64,000 bases of DNA from assembly GCF_001866055.1 (NCBI RefSeq), contig NZ_MLQS01000001.1, positions 321,928-385,927 on the forward strand. Reading direction: 5' to 3'. The notes below the pieces were generated by a model. It was not told where the DNA came from and did not search any database. It saw only the letters and a program-made list of their open reading frames with translations. This document shows positions 8,593 to 17,873 of the stretch, piece after piece. The number at the start of each line of letters is the position of its first letter. Position 1 is the first letter of the stretch. The stretch comes from Anaerobacillus alkalidiazotrophicus (GTDB taxonomy: Bacteria > Bacillota > Bacilli > Bacillales_H > Anaerobacillaceae). The position numbers and the translations under genes were made by a program.

Positions 8593-9246
8593 ATGAAGCT
8601 TCAACAAGGTCAAAAATTATTGTTTATTGGCGATTCGGTTACAGATTGTGAACGTGTTAAACCAGAAGGAGAAGGACTATTCGGAGCGTTAGGCAAAGGT
8701 TATGTATCTAATATTGATGCACTCTTACAGTCAGTTTATCCAGAGTTAGGCATTAGAATTGTTAATAAAGGTGTTAATGGAAACACTGTTCGTGACTTAG
8801 AAAAAAGATGGAAAACTGATGTACTAAAGCAACAACCTGATTGGTTATCCATTATGATTGGAATAAATGATGTTTGGCGGCAATATGATACACCATTCAT
8901 TAAAGATTGGCACGTATACATCGATGAATATGAGGAAACCTTACGAAAACTGATAAAAGAGACAAGTCCTCATGTAAAAGGGATTGTACTGATGGCACCT
9001 TTTTACATAGAAAGTAATGAACAAGACGCCATGCGTCGGGCAATGGATCAATATGGTTTAGTTGTAAAGCAAATAGCTGAAGAATTCAATTGTATTTTCG
9101 TCGATACACAAGCGGCTTTCAATGATATCTTGAGGAATCTTTACTCTTCTTCATTGGCATGGGACCGTGTCCACCCTACCGCTACTGGCCACATGATTCT
9201 AGCAAGGGCCTTTTTACGAGAAATAAATTTTGATTGGAACAAGTAA
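8593..9246 (+). CDS. SGNH/GDSL-family hydrolase
   Basis: 217 residues with the four SGNH blocks: GDSVTD (nucleophile Ser near 15), the Gly of block II in VNKGVNGNT, GINDVW (block III Asn) and DRVHPTATGH near the C-terminus (Asp and catalytic His). No signal peptide or membrane helix is seen, so the enzyme is probably cytoplasmic, acting as an esterase, lysophospholipase or carbohydrate deacetylase; the substrate is unknown. GGAAGGTGAGG precedes the ATG. It is monocistronic and ends at the bidirectional terminator 9281-9320. Confidence 0.9.
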   Translation: MKLQQGQKLLFIGDSVTDCERVKPEGEGLFGALGKGYVSNIDALLQSVYPELGIRIVNKGVNGNTVRDLEKRWKTDVLKQQPDWLSIMIGINDVWRQYDTPFIKDWHVYIDEYEETLRKLIKETSPHVKGIVLMAPFYIESNEQDAMRRAMDQYGLVVKQIAEEFNCIFVDTQAAFNDILRNLYSSSLAWDRVHPTATGHMILARAFLREINFDWNK

Positions 9247-9280
9247 TACTGGGTATAATCGATGACGCTATACAAACATT

Positions 9281-9320
9281 AAACCCTTGCTGAATAAAAT
9301 TAGTTATTCAGCAAGGGTTT
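9281..9320. terminator. Bidirectional terminator
   Basis: A 17-bp stem (AAACCCTTGCTGAATAA / TTATTCAGCAAGGGTTT) between two convergent genes, the SGNH hydrolase and the GGDEF-EAL protein. Confidence 0.9.
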
Positions 9321-9334
9321 CTCAAACATACTAT

Positions 9335-11905
9335 TCAGGTAAAATATAGCCGTTCAAAATCTTCTACTGGTAAAGGGTGACTAATGAAGAAACCTTGAAC
9401 TTCCTCACATTGGTTGTTTACTAAAAACTTGAATTGTTCCTCAGTTTCTACTCCTTCAGCAACGACTCGTAGATTTAATTGATGCGCTAAACTGATGACA
9501 GTATTAACGATTGCAGCCGATTTATTATCTATTAAAATCTTCTGTACAAACGAACGATCAATTTTTAATACATCAAAAGAAAAATCGGTTAAATATGAGA
9601 GTGAAGAGAAGCCTTTACCAAAGTCATCAAGTGAAATCTTAACATGTAACTTTTTTAGCTTATTTAGTATTTCTATTGTATGCTGTGTATTTAACATTAA
9701 AATACTCTCGGTAATTTCTAATTCTAATAATTGTGGATTAAAATTCGTATCCTTTAGTACATTGGCAATCATCTCTACAAAATTTTCTTGTTCAAACTGC
9801 CGAACTGACAAATTAACCTTTAATACTAAATCACAATAACCTCGTTTTTGCCATTGTTTTACTTGTAAGCAAGCAGTTCTTAAAACCCATTCTCCTATTG
9901 GAATAATCGCCCCATTATCTTCAGATATCGGAATAAACTCGCCTGGTGAAATCATACCTTCGTTTGGATGTTTCCAACGTAATAATGCTTCAACAGAACA
10001 TACTATATTTTTGATTGTATTGATGATCGGTTGATAACAAATAAAAAATTGATGATTAGCGATCGCATATTTCAAATCTTCAGCTAGTTTTCTTTTTCTA
10101 ACAAACTTTTCCTTAATCTCTTCAGTATATAATTGAAAATTATTTTTACCTTTCTGTTTAGCAGTGTCCATTGCTAAGTTAGCATTCCTCACCAATTCCT
10201 CGCGATCTTTCCCATGAGAAGGATAAATGCTAACACCAATACTTACTGGTGTCTTTATACTACGTCCTTCTATAGAAACTTCTTCGTTACAAACAGATAA
10301 TATCTTTCTTGAAATAACTTCTACTTGCTCGATATTTTCTATATTAGGAAGTAAAATTGAAAACTCATCTCCAGAAACTCTTGCTATAATAGCATCAGTT
10401 GATATGCATTTACTAATTTTCTCGGAAACTCTTTTTAGAACATTGTCAGCCATAGAATGTCCAAGAGATTCATTTAATTGTTTAAAGTTATCAAGATCGA
10501 AAAATAAAATAGCCATTTTTTGTTTTACTAGTTTCATATTATCAAGTTGCTTTTGAATTAATTCATTAAAATAAAAACGATTAGGTAACTTTGTTAAATG
10601 ATCGTGATAGGCCAAAAATTTAATTTTTTCTTCGTTCTTTTTTCTATCTGTAATATTTCTGGCAATAGATTGAACACAATTTTTCCCTTCATAAATAACC
10701 ACACGAGAGGTAATTTCAATGTCTACGCTTTCACCATTACATTTGAAAACTTTTATTTCAACCGGATCTAGCATTTTCGCCTCTCCAACATAATACTGTT
10801 TTAATCTATTAATAATAATTGGATGGTCTTTTGGATCAATATATGAATAGATAGATTTTCCTAAAATTATACTAGGGTTATCGACGCCGATAAGAGTAGC
10901 TCCAGATTTATTCGTATAGACAATCTCTCCATTATCGTGAACAAGTATGGCATCTGGTGATGAGTCGACCAATATTCGATATCTTTCTTCACTTTCTTTC
11001 AATGCTTGTTCAATTATTTTTCTTTCTTGAATATCCCGACCAACCATAACAACATTTTTAACCTCACCGCTTTTTTCCAACACGGGGACGCCTGTCACTT
11101 CAATTGGTATGTACTTTCCATCTCTATTCATAATATTAATTATTTTGAAATCATTGGCTTTTTCTTTTACAATTTTCCCAAATTCCTCTGAAAGAAATTT
11201 AACATCATTTAATGGTAAATAGTCGAATGTATACTTCCCAAGGAGCTCTTCTGGATCATATCCTAATGTTGTTTTAAAAGAAGGCGATGCATAGGTTATG
11301 TACCCTTTCGAATCTAAAATTAGAAGTAACTCTGTAATATTTTCAGCCATTAACTCATACTTTTCACGTTTTTGCTCAACTTTTTGCCTTTCCATCGCAA
11401 TCCCTGCTAAGTATGTAAATCTTTCAAGTACATCAATTTCACTCATGGACGGTTGATATGGTCTTGAGTAATATAATGCAAATGTTCCCAACAGTTTTTT
11501 TTCTGGAGAATGTATTGGTCTTGACGAACAAGATCTCAATCCAAAAGATAATGTGAAATCTCTATATTTACTCCATAGTGGATCTAAAGAAATATCTGAA
11601 ACAATCACTTTTTCACCAAAGAACGCTGCTGTTCCACAAGAGCCCTCATTTGGCCCTATTTTTACCCCTTTATTTAATGAAGCTAAGTATTCCTCAGGTA
11701 GACTTGGCCCGATAGCATTCTTTAATATTTTTTGTTTATCATCAAAAAAAAGGATCGAACACACTACGTCACTGAATATGTCTTCTATACTTAAAATTAT
11801 TGTTTCAAGTACATGAATAAGGTCTACCCCTTGAGAGATTTTTTCTAATACTTCATTTTGCTTTATTAAAGATTGTAATAAATACTCATGATCAACATTT
11901 TTCAT
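9335..11905 (-). CDS. GAF-PAS-PAS-GGDEF-EAL c-di-GMP protein
   Basis: About 856 residues: GAF (about 15-165), PAS (170-300), PAS (305-425), GGDEF (435-600) and EAL (615-850). The EAL domain looks complete: EALLRWKHP, NLSVRQF, LEITES, LDDFGKGFSSL, LKIDRSF and VVAEGVET are present, supporting c-di-GMP phosphodiesterase activity. The cyclase motif reads SGDEF rather than GGDEF, so cyclase activity is uncertain; it may be a GTP-binding regulatory domain. The frame opens at 11923, but AAAAGG stands properly only before the ATG at 11905. No membrane segment is seen. The next gene upstream is a PAS-GGDEF cyclase. Confidence 0.9.
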   Translation of the reverse strand: MKNVDHEYLLQSLIKQNEVLEKISQGVDLIHVLETIILSIEDIFSDVVCSILFFDDKQKILKNAIGPSLPEEYLASLNKGVKIGPNEGSCGTAAFFGEKVIVSDISLDPLWSKYRDFTLSFGLRSCSSRPIHSPEKKLLGTFALYYSRPYQPSMSEIDVLERFTYLAGIAMERQKVEQKREKYELMAENITELLLILDSKGYITYASPSFKTTLGYDPEELLGKYTFDYLPLNDVKFLSEEFGKIVKEKANDFKIINIMNRDGKYIPIEVTGVPVLEKSGEVKNVVMVGRDIQERKIIEQALKESEERYRILVDSSPDAILVHDNGEIVYTNKSGATLIGVDNPSIILGKSIYSYIDPKDHPIIINRLKQYYVGEAKMLDPVEIKVFKCNGESVDIEITSRVVIYEGKNCVQSIARNITDRKKNEEKIKFLAYHDHLTKLPNRFYFNELIQKQLDNMKLVKQKMAILFFDLDNFKQLNESLGHSMADNVLKRVSEKISKCISTDAIIARVSGDEFSILLPNIENIEQVEVISRKILSVCNEEVSIEGRSIKTPVSIGVSIYPSHGKDREELVRNANLAMDTAKQKGKNNFQLYTEEIKEKFVRKRKLAEDLKYAIANHQFFICYQPIINTIKNIVCSVEALLRWKHPNEGMISPGEFIPISEDNGAIIPIGEWVLRTACLQVKQWQKRGYCDLVLKVNLSVRQFEQENFVEMIANVLKDTNFNPQLLELEITESILMLNTQHTIEILNKLKKLHVKISLDDFGKGFSSLSYLTDFSFDVLKIDRSFVQKILIDNKSAAIVNTVISLAHQLNLRVVAEGVETEEQFKFLVNNQCEEVQGFFISHPLPVEDFERLYFT

Positions 11906-11954
11906 AACATCAAACCTTTTCATATTAATCTATACAAAATCTTTCTGTATATAA

Positions 11955-12845
11955 TTATCCATCAGAAAAACAATAACAATTACCGCCACATTGCTTAGCT
12001 TTATATAGAGCCATATCCGCTTTTTTTAATAATCTATCTGTTTCTTTTGCATGAGTTGGAAAGACAGCAATACCTAAACTAATGTGTATATCAACCTTTA
12101 TGTTTGCATAAATCCAATCTCTTTTCATTGTACTATAAATTCTATGAACAATTTTGAGAATATCTTCATTGTTATTAATTTCTGATAACAAAATAGTAAA
12201 TTCATCGCCACCTATACGAGCTACACTGTCATTAATTCTCACACTTCTTTGTAACCTTTTTGCTACCTCTATTAAAAATTGATCTCCTACATCATGCCCA
12301 TATTGATCATTAACCGGCTTCAAATTATCACAATCAATATAAAGCATTGCCAATTTACTTTTTCGTCTATTTGCATTTTCTATTGCACGATTAATATCTC
12401 TATTAAATAACTCTCTATTAGGAAGTCCTGTTAACGAATCATAAAAGGCCAAATGACGAATTTTTTCTTCGTAAAGGTGCCGAGCAGTAATATCACGTGT
12501 AACGCCAATGATATAAGCGACATCGTTTTCTTCATTAAAAATAGGACTTAGAACCGTTTCACCATACTTATCTTTTTGATATCGTGCAACAAAGTTGTTT
12601 TCTTTTTTATTTATTACCACTTCTCGATACTTTTCGATTAAAAATTTAGCATCTTGCTTCGAAACAACGTCTTCTATTTTTAAACCTATAATATTTGGGA
12701 CAGTAAGTACTTTTTTTGCTGCATCGTTCACAATTATATAACGAAAGTCACGTTCACTTATCACTTCCATAATGAAAATTAAATCCTTTAAATAATTAAT
12801 AAATTTTATAAATTGGTCACGGTTAGTCTGAAATAACTCTTTCAC
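11955..12845 (-). CDS. PAS-GGDEF diguanylate cyclase
   Basis: 296 residues: a PAS domain (about 15-120, ending VTRDITAR) and a GGDEF domain (130-290) with an intact active-site motif GGDEF in RIGGDEFTILL, plus FDSLTGLPNR-like and DHDVGD-like landmarks of an active cyclase (FYDSLTGLPNR, DCDNLKPVND, YGHDVGDQFL). It is predicted cytoplasmic and to make c-di-GMP. The GTG start at 12845 has GGGAGG eight bases upstream. It lies 49 bp before the GGDEF-EAL gene in the same direction, suggesting an opposing synthesis and breakdown pair under shared control. Confidence 0.93.
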   Translation of the reverse strand: MKELFQTNRDQFIKFINYLKDLIFIMEVISERDFRYIIVNDAAKKVLTVPNIIGLKIEDVVSKQDAKFLIEKYREVVINKKENNFVARYQKDKYGETVLSPIFNEENDVAYIIGVTRDITARHLYEEKIRHLAFYDSLTGLPNRELFNRDINRAIENANRRKSKLAMLYIDCDNLKPVNDQYGHDVGDQFLIEVAKRLQRSVRINDSVARIGGDEFTILLSEINNNEDILKIVHRIYSTMKRDWIYANIKVDIHISLGIAVFPTHAKETDRLLKKADMALYKAKQCGGNCYCFSDG

Positions 12846-12871
12846 AAATTTACCTCCCTATAAAAGTATAC

Positions 12872-12909
12872 AAAAAGCACATTCTTTTCTTACTTAGAAT
12901 GTGCTTTTT
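12872..12909. terminator. Intrinsic terminator
   Basis: A 14-bp stem (AAAAAGCACATTCT / AGAATGTGCTTTTT) just after the ABC exporter permease and before the PAS-GGDEF gene. Confidence 0.9.
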
Positions 12910-12916
12910 CTCATTA

Positions 12917-14521
12917 TTATCCGTCGATATCACGCTTATTATATCCTAAAAATCCAAGTAAAGCGAGAGCAAGTGCGACAATTGTTAACACTAAGACTTT
13001 TAAAAAGTCAAAATCTTCTACTGGGAGTTTTGGTACATGGCCAAATGGAGATGCTTTTCCCAGCCACTCTGGAAACTGAAGTAATCCCCCTAAATAAACG
13101 ATAAAGAATGAATAACCTAAATATAGCCAACTTATCCCTGTTAATGATGGGAAAAGTCCAACAAGCAAGACAGCTACCCCAATCATCACCCACATCGCTG
13201 GTAAATAAACCATCCCAGCTCCAAATAACGTTTCAAATGAAAGCGGATCATCCATTACTCCTGTTGCAGCTATCCAAAGGCCAATTACTGCGAGGACTAG
13301 CATCATTGAGCCAAACACAAATGAAATGAAAAAATAGCTTCCCATTATTTTTGTACGGGATACCGAACGAGCAAGGATATGTTCAAGGTGTCCTCTTTTC
13401 TCCTCACCTTTCAGCTTTAATATAAACATTAAAGCAGGGATCGTACATAGCATTGCGATTACCGACATTAGCATTGTTAAATATTGTTCTGTTAACGATA
13501 ATCCTTCTACCGCTTGTAACATCTCTCTTAGCATTTCGTTACTTTCAAGAAATGTTTCCAAATCACCTAATACAGATCCGTAAGACGTTCCTAATATGAA
13601 CATTCCAATTGCCCATGCAATAATTCCGGTTCGCTGAAGTCTAAAAGGTAAACCAATTGAACTTTTTAAGAAGCGTGACGCATATTTTCTACCTGGTTTT
13701 GTTGGTAATAAGCCAGCACCTAAATCACGGTTGGCGTTCAAATAAAATGCAACTCCCACCACTAGAAGTGCTATGACTACTGTAAAAATTATCGGCCACC
13801 AATCATTATTAACATACACCTGGGTTTGCAAAATCCAACCAAGAGGCGAGAACCACGAAAGTATCTCATTACTAACATCCCCGACGGCCCGAATTAAGTA
13901 AGCAATCATTAATAAGGTAAAGGCATAACCAATCGTTCCTCTCGTAGTTGACGAAAGTTGGGCAAACAATGCAGTAATAGAAGTGAAGAAAATTCCAGTT
14001 GCTCCTAATGCTGCCCCATAAAGGAGGGATCCTTGTAGATCCATACTTTCTATTCCTAATGAATACAAACCAAAACCAATCAATAAGGTCAAAATAACGT
14101 TTACTATAAATAATACAATCACTGGTGCACTTAAATTTGATAACCTCCCAACTGGAAGAGAACGAATTAATTCGATCCGACCTTCTTCTTCATCATTTCG
14201 CGTATGTCGTGTTACGAGTAAAATACTCATAATCGCTACAACAATTGCAGTAAATAACAACATTTGATGAGCCATCATCGCACCTTCGGTATAATTGTCT
14301 AAACCAAATCCTGGTCCAACCATTGCTGTCATAGCCGGATTTCTCATTGTCTCAGCAACAATCTGACGCTCTGCTTCTGTTTGGTATAGTCCAGTAAAAG
14401 CATTTGCAGTAAGAAATGTGACTAAGGTTAGCGAAAGTAACCAAATAGGAATACGAATTCGATCACGTCTTAAAATGAAATAAGACAGCCTTCCTGTTTG
14501 AGTGTAGAACTGCTTCCACAT
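12917..14521 (-). CDS. ABC-2 exporter permease
   Basis: 534 residues with about 12 predicted membrane helices in two six-helix halves, the layout of the long ABC-2 permeases annotated as polyketide-antibiotic or tetronasin-type exporters. The short linker RHTRNDEEEGRIELIRSLPVGR is the cytoplasmic coupling segment seen in this group. The ATG overlaps the stop of the ATPase gene by one base (TAATG), so translation is coupled. Together with the ATPase it should extrude a hydrophobic drug or peptide; the substrate is unknown. Confidence 0.9.
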   Translation of the reverse strand: MWKQFYTQTGRLSYFILRRDRIRIPIWLLSLTLVTFLTANAFTGLYQTEAERQIVAETMRNPAMTAMVGPGFGLDNYTEGAMMAHQMLLFTAIVVAIMSILLVTRHTRNDEEEGRIELIRSLPVGRLSNLSAPVIVLFIVNVILTLLIGFGLYSLGIESMDLQGSLLYGAALGATGIFFTSITALFAQLSSTTRGTIGYAFTLLMIAYLIRAVGDVSNEILSWFSPLGWILQTQVYVNNDWWPIIFTVVIALLVVGVAFYLNANRDLGAGLLPTKPGRKYASRFLKSSIGLPFRLQRTGIIAWAIGMFILGTSYGSVLGDLETFLESNEMLREMLQAVEGLSLTEQYLTMLMSVIAMLCTIPALMFILKLKGEEKRGHLEHILARSVSRTKIMGSYFFISFVFGSMMLVLAVIGLWIAATGVMDDPLSFETLFGAGMVYLPAMWVMIGVAVLLVGLFPSLTGISWLYLGYSFFIVYLGGLLQFPEWLGKASPFGHVPKLPVEDFDFLKVLVLTIVALALALLGFLGYNKRDIDG

Positions 14522-15435
14522 TAAGCTTCACCCACTCCTGTATGAGAATTATGATTTGGCCCTTCATAATGACGCATAAATAAATCTTCTAATTTCGGAG
14601 GTGAACTTTCTAATCTAACTAACCCGAACTGACTCACATATTTCATCACAACGTCTAATTCTTCTGGATCTACTTGAAATGATAAGGCTTGTTCTATCCT
14701 TTCAATATCATAAATCCCTTTTAAACCGTTTAGACCGGTTAACTGTTGCTTTGTTTCCACAATCAAATTTGTTCTCGTTAAGTGACGTAATTCTTTTAAC
14801 GTTCCTGACTCAATGATTTTACCTTGACGTATAATACCTACTTTGTCGCACAGTTTTTCTACTTCAGATAAAATATGACTAGAAAGTAAGACACTTTTCC
14901 CTTCTTGTTTAGCATCCATGATACATTCATGAAATACCTTTTCCATTAGTGGATCAAGTCCAGATGTAGGCTCATCTAATATATATAAATCCGCATCCGA
15001 TGAGAAGGCTGCAACTAAAGCAACTTTTTGTCGATTGCCTTTAGAATAGGTTCGACACTTTTTAGATGGGTCTAAATCAAATTTTTGAATGAGTTCCTCG
15101 CGGCGACTTTTATTGTTTCCCCCTCGTAACTTCGTAAATAAATCAATAACTTCTCCACCCGTTAAATTCGGCCATAGTGTCACATCACCTGGTACGTACG
15201 AAATACGCTTATGAATTTCAACCGCATCTTTCCAGGCATCCTTACCAAATATTTTTGCTTCTCCCCCGGTTGCCTTCAAAATCCCAAGTAATATCCGAAT
15301 GGTTGTCGATTTCCCAGCTCCATTTGGCCCAATAAAACCAAATACCTCTCCTTTGTTCACTTCCATATTTACACCATTTAGTGCCTTACATTTACCAAAC
15401 TTCTTTGTTAGATTTGTTGTTTGTAAAATGGTCAT
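14521..15435 (-). CDS. ABC exporter ATPase
   Basis: 304 residues. Walker A GPNGAGKST, signature YSKGNRQKV and Walker B LYILDEPTSGLDP are intact, followed by a switch His in SSHIL. The C-terminal 80 residues form the extra domain typical of drug-export ATPases. It is the first gene of the ATPase-permease operon, with AGGAGG before the ATG. It is divergent from a TetR regulator, with palindromes in the shared 200-bp spacer. Confidence 0.94.
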   Translation of the reverse strand: MTILQTTNLTKKFGKCKALNGVNMEVNKGEVFGFIGPNGAGKSTTIRILLGILKATGGEAKIFGKDAWKDAVEIHKRISYVPGDVTLWPNLTGGEVIDLFTKLRGGNNKSRREELIQKFDLDPSKKCRTYSKGNRQKVALVAAFSSDADLYILDEPTSGLDPLMEKVFHECIMDAKQEGKSVLLSSHILSEVEKLCDKVGIIRQGKIIESGTLKELRHLTRTNLIVETKQQLTGLNGLKGIYDIERIEQALSFQVDPEELDVVMKYVSQFGLVRLESSPPKLEDLFMRHYEGPNHNSHTGVGEA

Positions 15436-15511
15436 TAGAAAGCCTCCTCTTTTCCATCAAACTTTTTGTTTGCTGGAAGATTTTGTTTAATTTGCAATTA
15501 AGACTTGAAAG

Positions 15512-15584
15512 TTATGAAATATTTTAACTTATATATTTCATAATATACAAAACAAACTCCTTTGACAATAGTTTATGAACTATT
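15512..15584. promoter_or_regulatory. Two palindromes between the exporter operon and tetR
   Basis: TTATGAAATA / TATTTCATAA (15512-15521 and 15534-15543) and AATAGTT-TATG-AACTATT (15567-15584) are perfect inverted repeats. The second overlaps a TTGACA hexamer (15562-15567) facing the tetR gene. This is the usual place for TetR operators, so autoregulation plus control of the exporter is likely. Confidence 0.6.
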
Positions 15585-15635
15585 TCATTTGTCTTATTAC
15601 ATAATTTTTATTAAAATAAACTAGAGGTGAAATAA

Positions 15636-16220
15636 ATGGACGGGTTTCAACGACGAAGAGAACTAAAGAAACGAAATATTTTAGAAGCGGCATTAGCTTT
15701 ATTTATGAAACATGGTATCCAAAAAGTTTCCATTGTTGAAATTGCTAAAGAAGCAACCGTTTCTCAAGTTACTATTTATAATTACTTTGAAAGCAAACAT
15801 AAATTAATTCATGAAGTATTCAATTTTTATATCAATAAAGCAGTCGTTGACTTTGAAAACATTATCGAGGCGAAACTACCTTTCCCTGAAAAAGTAAAGA
15901 AAATCATTTTTAATAAAAAAGAGGCAGCTAGTCAAATTCACGAAGAATTTTATCAATATATGATGAAGGAGTATACAGAGGGAAATGATATTGAAAAGCT
16001 ATATAATGAAAAGGCGATCCCTTACTTTTTAAGATTATTTGAAGAAGGTAAGGAGCAAGGATATGTCGACCCTAACCTTTCAAATGAAGCAATTTTATTT
16101 TATGTGCATATGTTAAAAGAATATATTCAGAAAGAAGAAGTGTATCAGAAAATATTACCTTTAACTGAAGATATTACGAATATTTTCTTTTATGGGATTG
16201 TTGGAAATAAAGAAGTATAA
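15636..16220 (+). CDS. TetR-family transcriptional regulator
   Basis: 194 residues. The N-terminal helix-turn-helix is clear (about 8-55: ILEAALALFMKHGIQKVSIVEIAKEATVS then IYNYFESKHKL). The remainder is an all-helical ligand domain without a recognisable subfamily. GAGGTGAAATAA precedes the ATG. It is transcribed away from the ABC exporter, and two palindromes sit between them, so it probably represses the exporter until a substrate binds. Confidence 0.93.
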   Translation: MDGFQRRRELKKRNILEAALALFMKHGIQKVSIVEIAKEATVSQVTIYNYFESKHKLIHEVFNFYINKAVVDFENIIEAKLPFPEKVKKIIFNKKEAASQIHEEFYQYMMKEYTEGNDIEKLYNEKAIPYFLRLFEEGKEQGYVDPNLSNEAILFYVHMLKEYIQKEEVYQKILPLTEDITNIFFYGIVGNKEV

Positions 16221-16251
16221 CGGAGAAGTAAAATGTACTCTTAGAAAAAAC

Positions 16252-16290
16252 AAATCCTTACAATCAGTCAATGCTGATCGTAAGGATTTT
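16252..16290. terminator. Bidirectional terminator
   Basis: AAATCCTTAC / GTAAGGATTT with an inner ATCAG/CTGAT stem separates convergent tetR and the amino-acid ABC operon. Confidence 0.88.
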
Positions 16291-16337
16291 GTATTTATAA
16301 ACCAACATTCTTAGAACTTAACACGAATGGTAAAGAT

Positions 16338-17081
16338 TTATTCATCTTCTATCATTTGTAAAAACTTCTTTGTTTGCTCTTCTGATGGTTGTTCAAGAAC
16401 TTGCTTAGCACTTCCCTCTTCAACAATGTAGCCGCCATCCATAAACAGCACCTTATCTGCAATCCGACGAGCAAAACTCATTTCATGCGTCACAATAACC
16501 ATAGTCTGACCTTCTTTTGCTAAATCTTCAATAACTCTGAGAACTTCACCAACAAGCTGAGGGTCAAGGGCTGAGGTTGGTTCATCAAAAAGCATAACCT
16601 CTGGCTTCATCATGAGCGCTCGAGCAATAGCTGTTCGTTGTTGTTGTCCTCCTGAAAGTGAATCAGGATATTTGTCACGGTGCTCGAACATTCCTACCTT
16701 TTTAAGTAATGCTTCTCCCTCTCTAATTAATTCCTCTTTCTTTTTTTTCTTTACAATTAACGGTGCTTCTATAATGTTTTCGATAACCGTTTTATGTGGA
16801 AAAAGATGAAATCCTTGAAACACCATTCCCGAGAAATTCCTTAGTTCACGCGTATCTTTTTTCGAAGGCGCCTTCTTTCCAAACGAAACAGTTTTGTCGC
16901 CAATCATAATCGATCCTGCATTTGGTATTTCTAATAAATTTAGACAACGTAGTAAAGTTGTTTTTCCAGAACCAGAAGGACCGATCAGACAAACTACCTC
17001 ACCTTTTTTGACTGAGAAGTTAATAGACTCTAAAACAGTCAGATCGTCAAATTTTTTATTTAAATTTGAAACAGTAATCAT
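16338..17081 (-). CDS. Amino-acid ABC transporter ATPase
   Basis: 247 residues of the GlnQ/HisP class. Walker A GPSGSGKTT, Q-loop GMVFQGFHLFPH, signature LSGGQQQRTA, Walker B VMLFDEPTSALDP and switch VTHEM are all present. It is the last gene of a substrate-binding protein, permease and ATPase operon and follows the permease by 16 bp, with GGGAG before the ATG. It powers uptake of a polar amino acid; the exact substrate cannot be told. Confidence 0.95.
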   Translation of the reverse strand: MITVSNLNKKFDDLTVLESINFSVKKGEVVCLIGPSGSGKTTLLRCLNLLEIPNAGSIMIGDKTVSFGKKAPSKKDTRELRNFSGMVFQGFHLFPHKTVIENIIEAPLIVKKKKKEELIREGEALLKKVGMFEHRDKYPDSLSGGQQQRTAIARALMMKPEVMLFDEPTSALDPQLVGEVLRVIEDLAKEGQTMVIVTHEMSFARRIADKVLFMDGGYIVEEGSAKQVLEQPSEEQTKKFLQMIEDE

Positions 17082-17097
17082 AAAAAGCTCCCTTCAT

Positions 17098-17799
17098 TTA
17101 CCTTTTACTCAAATAGCGATTGTATCGTTTTTCTAATCTTTCCTGGAAATAACCGATTACAATACAGACGACCCAGTAAATAAGAGCAGCAGTCGTATAC
17201 ATCGTCATACTCTCAAATGTACGTCCTGACACAAGTCTTGCACTATATAATAACTCTTGTACAGTTATTACCGAGGCTAATGACGTTCCTTTTACAACAT
17301 CCATGAAGATACTAAATGTTGGTGGTAAAGCTATTCGAGTAGCTTGAGGGATGATGATTCTTCGAAGTGTCTGTACATACCCCATCTGTAAAGAAGCAGC
17401 TGCTTCCCACTGTCCTCTAGGCACTGACATAATGGCAGAACGTACGACTTCAGCGTTATAGGCAGCGAAGTTCATACTAATTCCGATAATCCCTGCTATA
17501 ATTGGACTACTAAAATTAATACCAAGTACTGGAAAACCATAATAAAGAATAAAAAGAAAAACAAGTAATGGAGTACCACGCATAAAGGAAATATAAATCC
17601 TTGCTGGCCAGCGAAGAAACAAGAACTTAGACATGCGAGCAATTCCTATTAAAACACCTAATATTAATGCAAAGAACATACTAAATAGTGCAATATATAA
17701 TGTATATTTTAAACCTTCAAATAAAAACGGTAATGATTCCCATGCAAGTTTAGGATCATATAAATGTTCCCATTTAATTTCATTAAACCATTCAAACAA
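17098..17799 (-). CDS. Amino-acid ABC transporter permease
   Basis: 233 residues from a TTG start at 17799, preceded by AAGGAGGAG at 17805-17813 with 5-nt spacing. An in-frame ATG lies 16 codons upstream but has no ribosome site. Five or so helices and the coupling motif EVVRSAIMSVPRGQWEAA mark the His/Glu/Gln/Arg/opine permease family. It is middle gene of the uptake operon. Confidence 0.93.
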   Translation of the reverse strand: MFEWFNEIKWEHLYDPKLAWESLPFLFEGLKYTLYIALFSMFFALILGVLIGIARMSKFLFLRWPARIYISFMRGTPLLVFLFILYYGFPVLGINFSSPIIAGIIGISMNFAAYNAEVVRSAIMSVPRGQWEAAASLQMGYVQTLRRIIIPQATRIALPPTFSIFMDVVKGTSLASVITVQELLYSARLVSGRTFESMTMYTTAALIYWVVCIVIGYFQERLEKRYNRYLSKR

Positions 17800-17873
17800 C
17801 TTTTCTCCTCCTTTCCCAAACCACTTAAAATTGAAAAAGAAATACAAGGAAAATCTCCTTGTACTTCTACTAT

